64,000 bases of DNA, from NCBI GenBank assembly GCA_021904315.1, contig CM038917.1, positions 14,244,041-14,308,040 on the forward strand, read 5' to 3'. Below, piece after piece: positions 21,851 through 33,290 of this stretch; positions within the stretch are counted from its first letter, which is position 1; the number at the start of each line of letters is the position of its first letter. The notes under the pieces were generated by a model. The model did no database searches. It worked only from the letters and a program-made list of their open reading frames with translations, and was not told the origin of the DNA. This DNA comes from Sphagnum magellanicum. Lineage: Eukaryota; Streptophyta; Sphagnopsida; Sphagnales; Sphagnaceae. The translations under genes and the position numbers were made by a program.

Positions 21851-23020
21851 TCAGTTAAATTTAGTAAAATAAGGATGATGTTGTCGAAAGTTATGGTAAA
21901 ATTAAAGTTCAACTATCTTTTGAAACATGACTTGCTTATTTATGACAATTCATTTTTTTTTTCATTTGATATGTCTAATATTATGTGGTTGGCTTTATAT
22001 ATTTAAAATTACCATGTTGAAATATGCAATCTTTAAAAGGTGGGACCTATCTGCAATTGCGCAAATAGGTCCCACTTTAATATTTTGGTATTAGAGTGTT
22101 TGGGTCTTATTGAATCAAATAAATTAATGATTCTGACACCTAGGCCTATAGCAAAATTAGGGTTTGGCCTTGGCATAATGCCCTAACAAATGACTCCTTG
22201 GAAAGTTTCCTATCTTTTTCCTTTTGTTTCATTTAGTATTGTGTGATTAGCTTTGTAGATTTAGGATTGTTTTATGACAGTATGTAGTCCTTATAAAGTG
22301 GGGTTCATGTTCATAATAGACCTCCTACCTCATGGGCACCAAACATCCCATGTCCCCCAACTCATCACGTTTCATCGAACCTCGTAACTCCCATCACCCA
22401 TTTGCCTCATCATGCGCCATTGGGTAAAAACATACTAAGGTGGACCAAAATGGGCAATTAAAAGTCCATTTTTGCAATCCAAATCCAATGTATTTTCACA
22501 TAAAAAAATTCAAATCATGTTGAAATTAACATTTATTTCCATATTCAAATTCATGAGTCCCTAATATAAACCATTTTATAACACCTCCATGAGTATGGGT
22601 TTTGAAAAAATAAGTTTAAATATTGCAATGGATTTTATGAATTTAACATATTTCATTTGGATTCATAAAAAAAATGAGAGACCATTTATTACTTGATTTT
22701 TTCATTTAAAATATTATAAGCTTGCAAATTAAAGCCCCCTAAAGTTTTGAACATGTCTTCCACTTCCATTAAAAGAAAAAAGTCCATATCCATAGTTATT
22801 AAATAATTATTTGGACTGTTGCATTTGACATATCCTACATTGTAAAGTCCATTTCCCCATTAAATATTGATCTTTTTGGTGTAAATTTTTCAAAATTAGG
22901 AGGATTAGAATATAAATTTCATTATTTCATTATAATTTTTAAAAATGTATCAAATACATTTGAATTACATATAACAAAACTTGACTAACCCAAAAAAAAT
23001 GAAAATTGTTACATCCATAA
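21851..23020. other. AT-rich stretch, nothing recognised
   Basis: No gene, hairpin or tandem array is visible. Two short direct copies of a GTGGGACCTA/GTCCCAC-type word occur near 22,040 and 22,070. Confidence 0.35.
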
Positions 23021-23029
23021 AAATCCATT

Positions 23030-25110
23030 GTAGTGTGTTTTCACCCCACCGCCGACCTATCCTCCACCTCATCCCCCATGCAAACCACAAACCACCCACT
23101 AATTACCCTTCTGATTCTAACAAATCACACACCACCTATTAGTTCCCCCTACCAGCCCCCAACCTTTCATGTGAATGTGGGGTCCCAACTTTACATTTTC
23201 CTAAACCCCCTCAATGATGCACAACTATGACATTTTGCCCTTCCCATTCTATTGGTCCCTATAGTTGACCATGATCATACCCCCTAATCTACCCCCATTT
23301 CTTCAACACGCCTTTAACTTCCACCTAAAGTCTTATGCCCCACCTATGGGCACCAATTTACTAGTCGAAGGTTAACTCATCAACAACATTCCTGTCAGAC
23401 ATCTAATTCATCTAATCTAAAACTTTGTGATCATTTCAACTCAATACCTTCCTTTACTCTCACCCTACCTGCATTAGCTTGGACATGGGTTTCAACATTG
23501 GATGGCCTCAAATCCTTTCATTTAGACTTTTGTCGTCTTCGATTATATAATTACATCCCCACCACTTTATGGCATGATGTACAAGTGATTTTGTTTTCCA
23601 TTAGATAAGCTAGCATAAGACTTATACAATGTAGTAGTTTGGCAGTTATTCCTTTTGTTACCCCAATGGTGTCTCGCTTTGCCCCTTTATGGTGGGTGAC
23701 AAAGCATAAAGAAGCATGGATTCAATTCAAGAGCTTTTTAGCAAACAACTGGGAAAACTTACAAGAGGAGTTTTTTTTGCAGGCCCAAGTTTTATCAACT
23801 AGTTTGAGCTCAATCCTTTTTCCCCAACATGATCTTCCAATTCACAAATGTTTGTTTTGAAGTTTAGCCCTTGGGTGTGCACAGGAATACTCTTCGGTAG
23901 CTTGTGCTTTGGCACCATTTTCTTTTGCACCCACGTCTTTCAACACCACTTTAGGTCTCACCGCATTACACCTCAAATCAAATGGCTACTTCTCACTTTT
24001 CCTCAAAAACTACAAACAGACCAAGACCTTGAGCTTTCTTTTGATTCCTTCAAATTAACGTTCTAATGCATGCCACATTTATTAGCAAATGGTCCTTCTG
24101 GGATGGTTTTTGAATAGCTTCAGGACTATTTTCACCTTAAAGATTCAGCAAGTGGATTCTTTCAATTCTTCTAACTTTGTTTTCATATCGCACAAGGTCA
24201 CATTCCACCCCAAATTGCATGTGTCCTTGGAGCAGCTTGCTTCTTAGTTATGACCAAGCTTACAAGTGAAGTTCATCCCATTGCAATGGGGGAAACATTA
24301 TATCAACTCACAAGCCCCGTTTTAAACATTCAATTTTGCAAAACTTTTGTAACACATTTTTCCACACACTAGTTTGGAATTACAACAAAAAGTGGTTGTG
24401 AAATAATAATCCACGACATTAGGTGCACCTTGGACCTTTCACCTTGTTTTAGCCCATTTTAAGGTTTTACGCTCTATAGCTAGTCATTTCCCCTATTGTC
24501 TATTTCCATCCATTGTAAATGACATTCACATCGTAGGTTCACCTTCAATCATATCATCTACATATGAACATTTCCAAACCAAACTTCATGTGATAGGTCT
24601 TTCTATCCAACCTAAAAAATGTGTAGCATGGTCACCCTCTGGCCTACCACCAAACTTCAACACCTCATCTCAATTTACCACCCCATCCGAAAGAATTAGA
24701 GTCTTGGGGGTTCCATTGGGCATCTTAACTTTCACATCATCTTTCATCAAAAATGCCCTACTAGAAGATGTTTGACATGCAAACCTTCTTCTTAAAATGG
24801 GTGATGTTCAAGTAGCCTTTAGAATTCTAATTCATTGTTTCATGCAACGCCCATTGTATCTATCATGATGCATACCTCCATCTTCCACCTTCACATAATC
24901 CTTTTATTTCCTTTTAACTCTTCCTTCCTTCAAATGTTTGAATGCCTTTTGGGTCTAGGATCTTTTGATAGCCCAAAAGGACCTCTAGTTTATAAACAAG
25001 TTGGGCCCATATCAACATTCACCATCACCCCAATAACCTATTTAGGGAATTAAGCCCTTGTCGTTTCAATCATAGTTGCTAGGTTTATGGTTAATCAACG
25101 TCATTTCCTT
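23030..25110 (+). pseudogene. Retroelement (LINE-like) polyprotein relic, 5' and middle part
   Basis: Plus-strand translation in several frames gives pieces typical of plant reverse-transcriptase elements. The best is at 24,590-24,775: LSIQPKKCVAWSPSGLPP, then SERIRVLGVPLG and FIKNALLEDV. This resembles the region just after the RT catalytic core (the familiar form being IRVLGVPLG). It continues to about 25,030 with GDVQVAF, SFDSPKGPL and similar pieces. No YxDD box was located. Stops and frameshifts are frequent. The same element seems to resume at about 28,190. Confidence 0.6.
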
Positions 25111-25750
25111 TTTGAAACCTTGGCACGAGTCGACAACAACACATTTCCTTTCTCACAACACCTCAAGGCGGCATGTGACCTTTTACCACCCCAACCTATG
25201 CATGTCTTTATCAACCATTAAAAAAAGTAAAAAAATCATGTGCTTTAATTTTTTTTTAAAACAAGCATTAAAATTAGAAACTCTTATGTTTTTTTTAAAA
25301 AAAATGAGTTTACAACTTTAAAAGGAAAAACCATAAATATGTACATCACTAGAAAAATGTTAAAAATGAACTTTTAATTTTTTGATTTTGATAAAGTTAT
25401 TCTAAATTTTAACATAAAATAATAAAATTTACATCAAAACCTAAACCCTTATACCATCAATGTGACCAATTTTGCATTATGTTCATTTTAAATATGTTAA
25501 ATCATATTGTAATGTGAACAAATAATTTTGAAAACATGAATTTCTTGATATATTGGGGGGTGGGGATCAAGTAGTTTTTAAATATTTTTATGTTTTCATG
25601 CTTAATGAATTATCACAATAGGATGTGGGTATTACATTTAAACTTCTTAACTTTACTCAGTTAAACCCCTTATACCATCAATGTGACCAATTTTGCAATG
25701 TTTTCATTTATTTGAATCAATTTGTAAGGCATGATACATTGAGCATGGAA
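25111..25750. other. AT-rich insert segment with a 221-bp-spaced direct repeat
   Basis: The words ATACCATCAATGTGACC and AATTTTGCA occur at about 25,451 and again at about 25,672. This is a degraded direct duplication that leads into the 206-bp tandem array. No coding signal was seen. Confidence 0.45.
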
Positions 25751-25779
25751 TAAATTTTTTTAAAAATCCTTTGTTTGAT

Positions 25780-26525
25780 GGTTTAGGATATTATCGCAAT
25801 ATGATCTGAGTATTGCTTTCCTTCTAGATTTTGGTATGGTATGCAATACCCCTGTAAGTTTCAAAAGATATGTTATAAAGCCCAAAAGATTTTTTTGGGA
25901 TACCTTGCAAGGGGTATTGCATGTGCATTGAATATTGTTAAGCATGAACAAATACCATTCTAATAATTTATACCAAAATAATTTAGCCCATGGTGTTTAT
26001 TGAATACCCTAAACAGGTTATTGTTTTCCTTGTAGGTTTTTAAAAGTGTTTTACAATGCCCTTCCAAGTTTCAAAAGATATGTTATAAAACTCAACATAT
26101 TTGTGGGATACCCTACTGCATGTGTATTGAATAGTTTTGGGTATGAGCAATACCCCTCCAATAGTGTAGACCAAAATAAATCAACCCATGGTGTTTAATT
26201 AATTACATAATACCCTAATGAGGGTATTGGTTTTTTTGTAGGTTTTGGTAGGGCTATGCAATTCCCCTCCACGTTTCAAAAGATATGTTATAGAACCCAA
26301 TGTATTTTTGGGATACCTTAAGAAGGGTATTACATGTTCATTGAATTTGTTTAGGCATGAACGATACCCCTTTGATAGCCTAGACCAAAATAATTCAACC
26401 TGTGGTGTTTACAAATTACCCCAATGAAGGTATTGCATTCCTTTTAAATTTCATAAAGGCTACACAATACCTCTCCAAGTTTCAAAATATATGATATGGA
26501 GCCTAAATTATTTCTGGGATACTTG
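25780..26525. repeat. Satellite-like tandem array, unit about 206 bp, about 3.5 copies
   Basis: The marker TTTCAAAAGATATGTTATA starts at about 25,859, 26,069 and 26,275, and in a decayed form at about 26,480. The spacings are 210, 206 and 205 bp. Between markers each unit carries GGGATACC, then GGGTATTGCATGT, GCATGAAC, ATACCCCTC and CCCATGGTGTTTA in the same order. Copies are diverged by many substitutions. Confidence 0.85.
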
Positions 26526-27760
26526 TGAGGAATTCTTACACACAAGGCCACATGAAGATATGCAACTCACAAAACTCATTTGGGGGGTGGAATTTCATTA
26601 ATTACTATTTAATTATATTCTAACAAATTAAGGTGGTTCAATAGAATGTAATGAATTTCATTAAAAGATCTAATGCGTTGTGTCCACTTAAAGGATACTA
26701 AAACATTTTTTAAGAATCAAAACTTACCATGATAAGATGTGAAGAAAATTTGTGTTGATATTAGTCAATGTTCATATTTTGATAGTCGGCCCCCCTTCGT
26801 TCAACTCGTCATAACATCTTCATACAATTTTCAAATCTAACTTGCACAAGGTTGTTAGAAAATTAATCTCAAAAGCAACAATGATAAAAAATCTTATAAC
26901 TTTTTATTTTGAAATCAAAAGTTATGCTTCAAAATTGGAAACTATTTTGACCATATTTGAGGAAAAAATGGCTTCAAACCCCCTTTTTTTTTGGTAAATG
27001 CAACTCCTTTGCAACAACCCCAATGATGCTAAATTTTTGAGAAAACATTTTACACCTTCTAAATTAAAATTATTTGAAATTTTAAACAAATCCAACAATG
27101 GATCTGAGATAAAGAATTATTTTCGTAAAAAGTCCAGAGGCTTGTTCATGGAAATTATTCCATGAATTCCAACTACGACTACTTGTTACACATAATTTTC
27201 TTCCATGATCTTTTGTTTTCACACCATTGTTTTCATGAATAACATTTTTTCACACAACAAATTAAATATGTTCTCACACACTCATTCTCTTCCTTTTCCT
27301 AAATCTCTTTCTTCTTCCTAAAAACATAAGACAAAATTTTCAAAAACTAAAAGCTTCCCATGACCCTTCCTTAAGCTTGTTCTCTTTGTTCAATGGAAGT
27401 TTATGGAAATCCCTCCCTCCAATCAATGGCCTCCTCATCCTTCATGAACCAATGGGAATCAAGGATGATTTGACCCTCCAATGGAATTTAGGATGAGAAT
27501 TCTTGTGCCCAATGAAACACTAAGAGGTTTCCATCCTCTAATCAAAATAGGATGATAATCTTCATGACCAATGAAATTGGAGGATTCGTTTTTTTCCCTA
27601 CCTTGGATATCTTGATGGGGTTTTTGAATTCAATCATTACCAATTCCATCTATTTGACTTTTAACATCCTACTTCTTCATCCTAATTTTTTCAAAGTAAC
27701 TAACTCCTAGGATAATTTATTGGTAGTAATAAGTAAACATCCTCGAGAGGAGTTGAATAT
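26526..27760 (-). repeat. Dispersed repeat copy 1 (about 1.25 kb, inverted relative to 37.7-39.07 kb)
   Basis: This segment matches the reverse complement of 37,725-39,066 along most of its length. Shared landmarks, in reverse order, are TGTGAGG...TTCTTACACAC at the left edge, ATCTAATGCGTTGTGTCCAC, AATCCAACAATGGAT, CCTCCAATCAATGGCCTCCTCATC and AAGTAAACATCCT at the right edge. The left edge begins with TG. A solo LTR is one possible identity, but no target duplication or primer-binding site was seen. The 200-bp internal duplication of copy 2 is present only once here. Confidence 0.75.
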
Positions 27761-28185
27761 GGTTAAAGGAAGCGCATGTAATTGTTCTCATCCCATGTGG
27801 AAGCCAGCATCTTGCATAGTGGCGGCAAAGGTGTCACGAATTGCATCATGGGTTCGAGTGCATTTGTTGCCATGAGCAAACGTAAAAGGTGGATACCTAT
27901 AGGGTCGATGGGATGTATGTGCACATCAAAGGACATCTGCAATTAAAGGATGGGTAGTCCAAGTCAAATACAAAGTATTGTGGAAAAAAATGTAGAAGAT
28001 AATCAAAAAGTTAGGAAGACTAGTTGATTTGTAAGCCAGGTGCCCACCCTTGGGCCAAAACGTGATAAAATTTGAGCACGATGGGCCTTAGATATCATGT
28101 TGGAGAACATGTTAGAAATGGTATGATGGTTTAGACATTTCGAAATGTTGACGAATCGACATTGTGCTTACCAAAAATGGCATTC
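27761..28185. other. Unassigned segment between repeat copy 1 and resumed retroelement
   Basis: Composition is less AT-rich than the neighbours, with words such as GGAAGCGCATG and GTGGCGGCAAAGG. It may be part of the interrupted retroelement, but no protein block was recognised in any frame. Confidence 0.3.
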
Positions 28186-28189
28186 ACAC

Positions 28190-28620
28190 CTTAGCTAACA
28201 TTGTCATTACTGACCCAATGCGAGTGGATTTACTTCCCCAATCTTACGCAATTCAAGAATTTGCCACCTTTAATGCAGCTCAAACCAAAGAAAAAAACTA
28301 TTATAATTAACACCCCACGAATCAATTCCTCCCCTTAACAATTGAGGTATTTGGTTGCTTACACAAATATGCCAATGTGTTTTTACACAATTGTGCCCAT
28401 GCCATTTGGACCTTGAAAGGGCTAAAAGGCCCTCATTTTTCTACCTTGGTCACTTTTCTTTATCAAATTTTTTTGATCACATTACAAAGGATGCAAACGT
28501 CCTCCATCTTAACTTGGGTGATAATCATAGGCTTAACCATTTCCCAACTTCCACCCCTTCAAGACACACCTCCCATCACCATGGCCAATCTATTGCAAGC
28601 TATTAGTTTTTGACATATAA
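28190..28620 (+). pseudogene. Retroelement relic, C-terminal part
   Basis: Plus-strand translation reads HPTNQFLPLTIEVFGCL, then FLHNCAHAIW and LKGPHFSTLVTFLYQ, and ends in two overlapping frames of about 80 codons. I remember this block (PLxIEVFGCLH...) as the downstream part of plant RT-like polyproteins. It has the same orientation as 23.0-25.1 kb and is the expected next part. That suggests about 3 kb of later DNA lies between them. Confidence 0.5.
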
Positions 28621-29170
28621 ATATGGCTGACCTTCCACAAGCGGTCAGTTATGGACATGGAAAGATTTTCACACCTACCTTGAGCCAACTTAACATCCTA
28701 TCACCTCTCCCTTTTTCCTTAATTTTATTCCTTTATACATTTTCCTAATCTACGATGTGTTTTTTATAAAATTTTACAAGACTTTGAAAGAGCTTCACTT
28801 GACAATGCAAATATTCATGAATAAGAGGCCAAAAAAGTCTTCCATTGTTGTCCAAGACCAAGGAAAGGGCCAGAAAAACACTTGAATAATTGTCTCACGT
28901 TAAAGGTTAAACTTATTTATTTGAAGCTATTAGGTTTCAACAACACTAAACAATCACCTTTTCTTGTGGAAAGTTTTATTGGGTTCTTTTTCTTTATGGT
29001 TATCTAATGTTTTCTTCTTATGATTTGTTTATTAAATTTATTTTGTTGTTGGGGGTATTTGTTGTGCATTGTGTTTACTAGAGCCCAAAAGAGGAGACTT
29101 GTGCATAAAAAAATATCGTTTGCCTCAAAAGTGAAGTTTGTGCAACAAAGGAACAAGTTTTTTTTCCTTT
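28621..29170. other. AT-rich stretch, nothing recognised
   Basis: No coding block, tandem array or terminal structure is seen. The frames near its right edge are part of the duplication that begins at about 29,177. Confidence 0.35.
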
Positions 29171-29176
29171 TTCGTT

Positions 29177-30110
29177 TTTTGGCCTCTTTGTGGACCCACA
29201 ATTTTCTTCACCATTTTTATCAAATCAACTACATGTTTTTCTTTCCTTTATGGGCATGCATGACTTTTGTCCTTTTGTTTTACATCTATTTTCTTCTATC
29301 CAAAGCCAATGGGGAAAAAAATCTCATCATTTATTTATCTTTTTGAATGGTTTTATGTAGCATGAAAACAATAATATAATTTTATGTTGTATTTACTGGC
29401 CACATGGGCTTCTATGTGATACTAGATTATTTTGAAAGGAATTTTTTTTGTTGTCCTTGTAGGTTAGAAAGAAAAATTGTGGTAGGATTTTTTATTGGAT
29501 ATTTTACAACAGTGAAATCCCATACAAAGGAGGTAACATAACATCAATCTTTTCATACTCCATATGTCAATTGAATCATATTCTTATTGATGTTAGTCTT
29601 GTTTTTTTCTTCTATGGCTTTTTTTGGCCTCTTGTGGACCCATAGTTTTCTTCACCATTTTTGTCAAATCAATTACATGTCATCTAACATTTGGATTTTA
29701 TATGCATATGTCTTTTTTTCCTTGTGGGCCCACATCACTTTTGTCCCTTTGTTTTACATTTTTTTTCTTCCATCCAATGCCAATGGGTGAAAAACATCTC
29801 ATCATTTATTTGTTTCTTTAATGGTTTTCTGTAGCATGGAAACAAAAATATACTTTCGTGTTGTGTTTATTGCTCACATGGGCTTCTAATATGTGATCAA
29901 ACCACATTATTTGAAAGGAATTTTTTTTGTTTTCCTTATAAGTTTAAAATAAAAATTATGGTAGGAGCTTTTTTTAGATCCCTCACAATGGTGAAATCCC
30001 ATACATTGGAGGTAACATAACATAAACCTATTAAAATTCAGATGTTAATTAAATCATATTCATATTGATGTCAATCTTGTTACTTTTTGTTGGCTTTTAT
30101 CTTGTTGTGG
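29177..30110. repeat. Direct duplication, unit about 440-480 bp, 2 copies plus a partial third
   Basis: GGCCTCTTTGTGGACCCA at about 29,181 recurs as GGCCTCTTGTGGACCCA at about 29,621. After each come TCTTCACCATTTTT, CATCATTTATTT, ATGGTTTT and GGAATTTTTTTTGTT in the same order. A third start (GATGTCAATCTTGTTA) lies near 30,067, matching 29,588. The similar open frames at 29,020-29,346 and 29,587-29,790 come from this duplication. Confidence 0.8.
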
Positions 30111-30559
30111 CCTAAACAATATACATATGCAAGCCATGGTTTTCTATGCAATAACAATTAACTTCACATTATTTGCTAGGTGGATGGAAAAGGTAAGTGT
30201 AACTTTCTTATTCTTATGATAAGTTTTATGCATGGGTTGTGCAAAATGCATGGTTAATGTAATAGTTCATTGCTTATTATACCAAGTGGAAAAAATAATA
30301 GGTTAAGTCATTAGTAATATGTTAAAACAAGAACTCAACTCATCAACATGAATTTAAAATAACATCAACTTAAGTTGACAGTTGCAACAACAAATCAACA
30401 ATTACAACAACCAATAGCAGGTTAGTAGCGGGTCGATAGCTAATTTTATAACAATAATAACAATTGAGTCTATAATAACCTATATAATATATAATAATTA
30501 TATAACAATAATTAATCTAATAATAGTAATTAATTTGTTGTTTTTAAAAAAATTGTGAG
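30111..30559. other. AT-rich stretch, likely 5' flank of hAT copy C
   Basis: No coding signal. ATAATAATT-like low complexity lies at 30,450-30,540, directly before the first recognisable transposase residues. Confidence 0.35.
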
Positions 30560-33290
30560 AGTTTCAATGGGAAACATTTGCACCATTATAAACAACATTG
30601 AAGTTTCAAACTATGGGGAGTTAAAGCCTAGAGAAGTTCAGCTTGTTGTTGAAGCCTAATTTCAAAAAGGTGATGCACATTCACCGACAAATGTTGTTGC
30701 TTCTTCATCAACTAGTAGATTTAGTCCAATAGGAAACATTCATGAATTGGGTCAAATGCAAGTATAACAATTAGCTGCTAATTGCGATAACAAGCAAAAT
30801 TTTGGGATTCATGGGATTGAAGGTTTGCTCCTTGGGCTTTCTACAAACCAAATGTTGATGAACTTATGTTGTTCAAAATAGAATAAGTTCTTCATTGTAT
30901 TATGTGTCATTTAATTCGTTTGGGTGCTCATGTGTTGGAGTTAAAAACCAAAGGTTCGGGATTGATCTCTTATAAAACTAAAAACATTTGGGACTTCAAC
31001 CATGAAGAAACATTGTGAAGGTGAACATGTTAAAATTTGGAAAGTTTATGTTAGTGAGATTTCACTTTGACGTTATGCTGAAACAAATCCTTTTGAAAAA
31101 TAAATCCAAAGTTCAAAAAGTGGTAACTTTTGGTTCCATCTATACATTTTTTGGTAACACATCTTACGAAAAATCACAAGAAGAATAGAAAGCTTTCATT
31201 GATGATCTTGTGTTGCTTGTTGTGAAGGGGTTACTACCTTTAAGCACAATTGAAAGCATATGGATGAGGCGATTTGGTTTGCAAAGGGACCCACAAAGGG
31301 TGTTTCCATCACATAGAACCTTAACTAAAGATATATTACCTTTTATGATGAAGCACACACTTCAAGAGCTTCTTTTCCCTTTTATCAATGTTGTAACTTC
31401 TATAATTGTAACATTTGACTTATGGATGAACAAAGGTGCACTTGATACCTTTACCCTTGTCATTAATTTCTTGACTTTGGATTGGGAACCAAAACATGTC
31501 ACAATTGGTTTTTTGAGGCGAAAGGAACTTTTGGGGTTAGTCTTGGTCAATTGCAAGCTTTGTTTGAAGAGTACAAATTTACTAACAATATCATTTGCTA
31601 CTTGAAAAATGAAGACACAAACCTATCTACAACGACCAATTTTCTTAAACACATTGTTACTTGTGGATAATTGGGAATGCATGCACCATTTGAAGGTGTT
31701 TGTTTTGGTCATGCACTTTCTAAGGCTTGCCAATATGCCACTTCTAATGAAAAAGTAAGTTCTAGTCTATAACCAGTGAGCATCAAAACTACACAATCTT
31801 TAGTTTAATCTTGTATAACTTGGCCAAACAAATCTAGCAAAGGAAGGGTAAAGTGGACAAAGGCTTGTTTGGCTGCAAGTTAGCAACCACGAAAATTAAA
31901 CACACTTATGAAAATTAAGTTTGTTTCTAAAGTGATAATGTTCCAACATGCCCTTGAATTTAAAGTTGTTATTCATGTTTGTTACAACCAACAAACATTG
32001 GCTTTGCAAGGCAAAATTCCAACATCACAAGTTTGGGCAATTGTTGAAGTCATTGCATCAACCTTGGCCTTAGTTGTATCAAGTTGTGTGCTTAATCAAC
32101 ATTGTGGTTATTGGCTGCTTAGTGATGCACTTGCAAGTGCAATCAATCTTTGTGTCAAATTGACCCAAAAAAGGCTTCAACTAGAAATCCAAATGAACCC
32201 TATCCTTGCATATCAATTTGATGTAAAATTATTCTTATTAACAAGTAGGATGCGATTAGAAGTCAATCACGTGCTTGTTCCATTTTTGGATTATTTACAT
32301 GAGTTTGATCCAAAAAAGGCACACATGATGTTGGCCCTAATGTTTGACCCCAAATTCAAGGATTTATCTATTGTGAACAATTATGTGAAAAGAAATATGG
32401 CCATAATTGTAACAACAAGGTGTGATTCTAAAACCCTAATGCCCCTTCTATGTTCAACTTATTGGAAAGTGAATGTTTTTGTAGAACCAACAAAAAAATT
32501 TGTCACCCAAGAATTACCATTGGCTATGTTTGGTGTAGGACTATCTCCAAATGATATTGCCATTGAACATGTAAGTTTTTACATTCACAATTGTTGGTTT
32601 ATGCATTCAAAATGAAAAAATGTCTTATTTTTGGATTTTAATTTATAGTTTTTTCATTCATAATCAAGTTTCTAGTTTTTGCAATTTGGTTTTGCATTCA
32701 CAATTTCAAGTTTCTCTTTTTTGAAATCTAGTTTTTCCACTTACAATTCACAATTTGTAATTTTTGCATCATGATTCACTTCATATTTATAACATATATT
32801 ATATAATTCATATGTGTGATGCACGTAACAGTAAATGAATAGTGATCTAAGTATTTGTGTATTTGATTATAGGTGAAACGATAATTCACTTGTTTTTAAA
32901 ATCTACAATTGGAAGCAAAGTCTTGTGAATATCCACTAAAGTGGTGGAAGGTTCATTAGGCACAACTTCCTATTGTTGGATACTTGGCTCATCAAATTTT
33001 GGGTATTGTGGGAAGTTAGATTGAAGTGGAACATATTTTTTCCATTGTTGGGATTTTGATAAGGCTATGCAAATGCCGACTTGGAACCCAAAACTTAAAT
33101 CAACTTGTTTTGATTTCCAAAAATTGGCCAAATGATCCACATTTTGGGTGTGAATCATTTGCAATTGAATCCATTGATGACTTTGGGATCTTGAAGCAAA
33201 TTTGTTGAAGCAAATGAAGGAAGAATTTGAAGACTAACTAGGTGACTATGTTGAACTTGATGATTCAACTAATTTTGATTTCTAAATCTG
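30560..33290 (+). pseudogene. hAT-family transposase relic, copy C (most complete)
   Basis: This relic keeps most of a BED-type hAT transposase in order. There is an N-terminal part at 30,560-31,130. The block KGLLPLSTIESIWMRRFG follows from 31,222, and VTFDLWMNKGALDTFTL with DWEPKHVTIGF at 31,410-31,520. A 235-codon open frame at 31,908-32,615 contains MLALMFDPKFKDL. The dimerisation block IEVEHIFSIVGI with SKNWPNDPHFGC lies at 33,020-33,150. Several frameshifts and stops separate these blocks. The 235-codon frame is the longest in the AT-rich part of the window and reflects slower decay rather than a host gene. Ends and target duplication were not found. Confidence 0.8.

Noticed and set aside
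31908-32615. 235-codon open frame as a host gene
   Set aside because: It contains hAT transposase blocks in family order, with flanking transposase pieces in other frames. It is part of a dead element.
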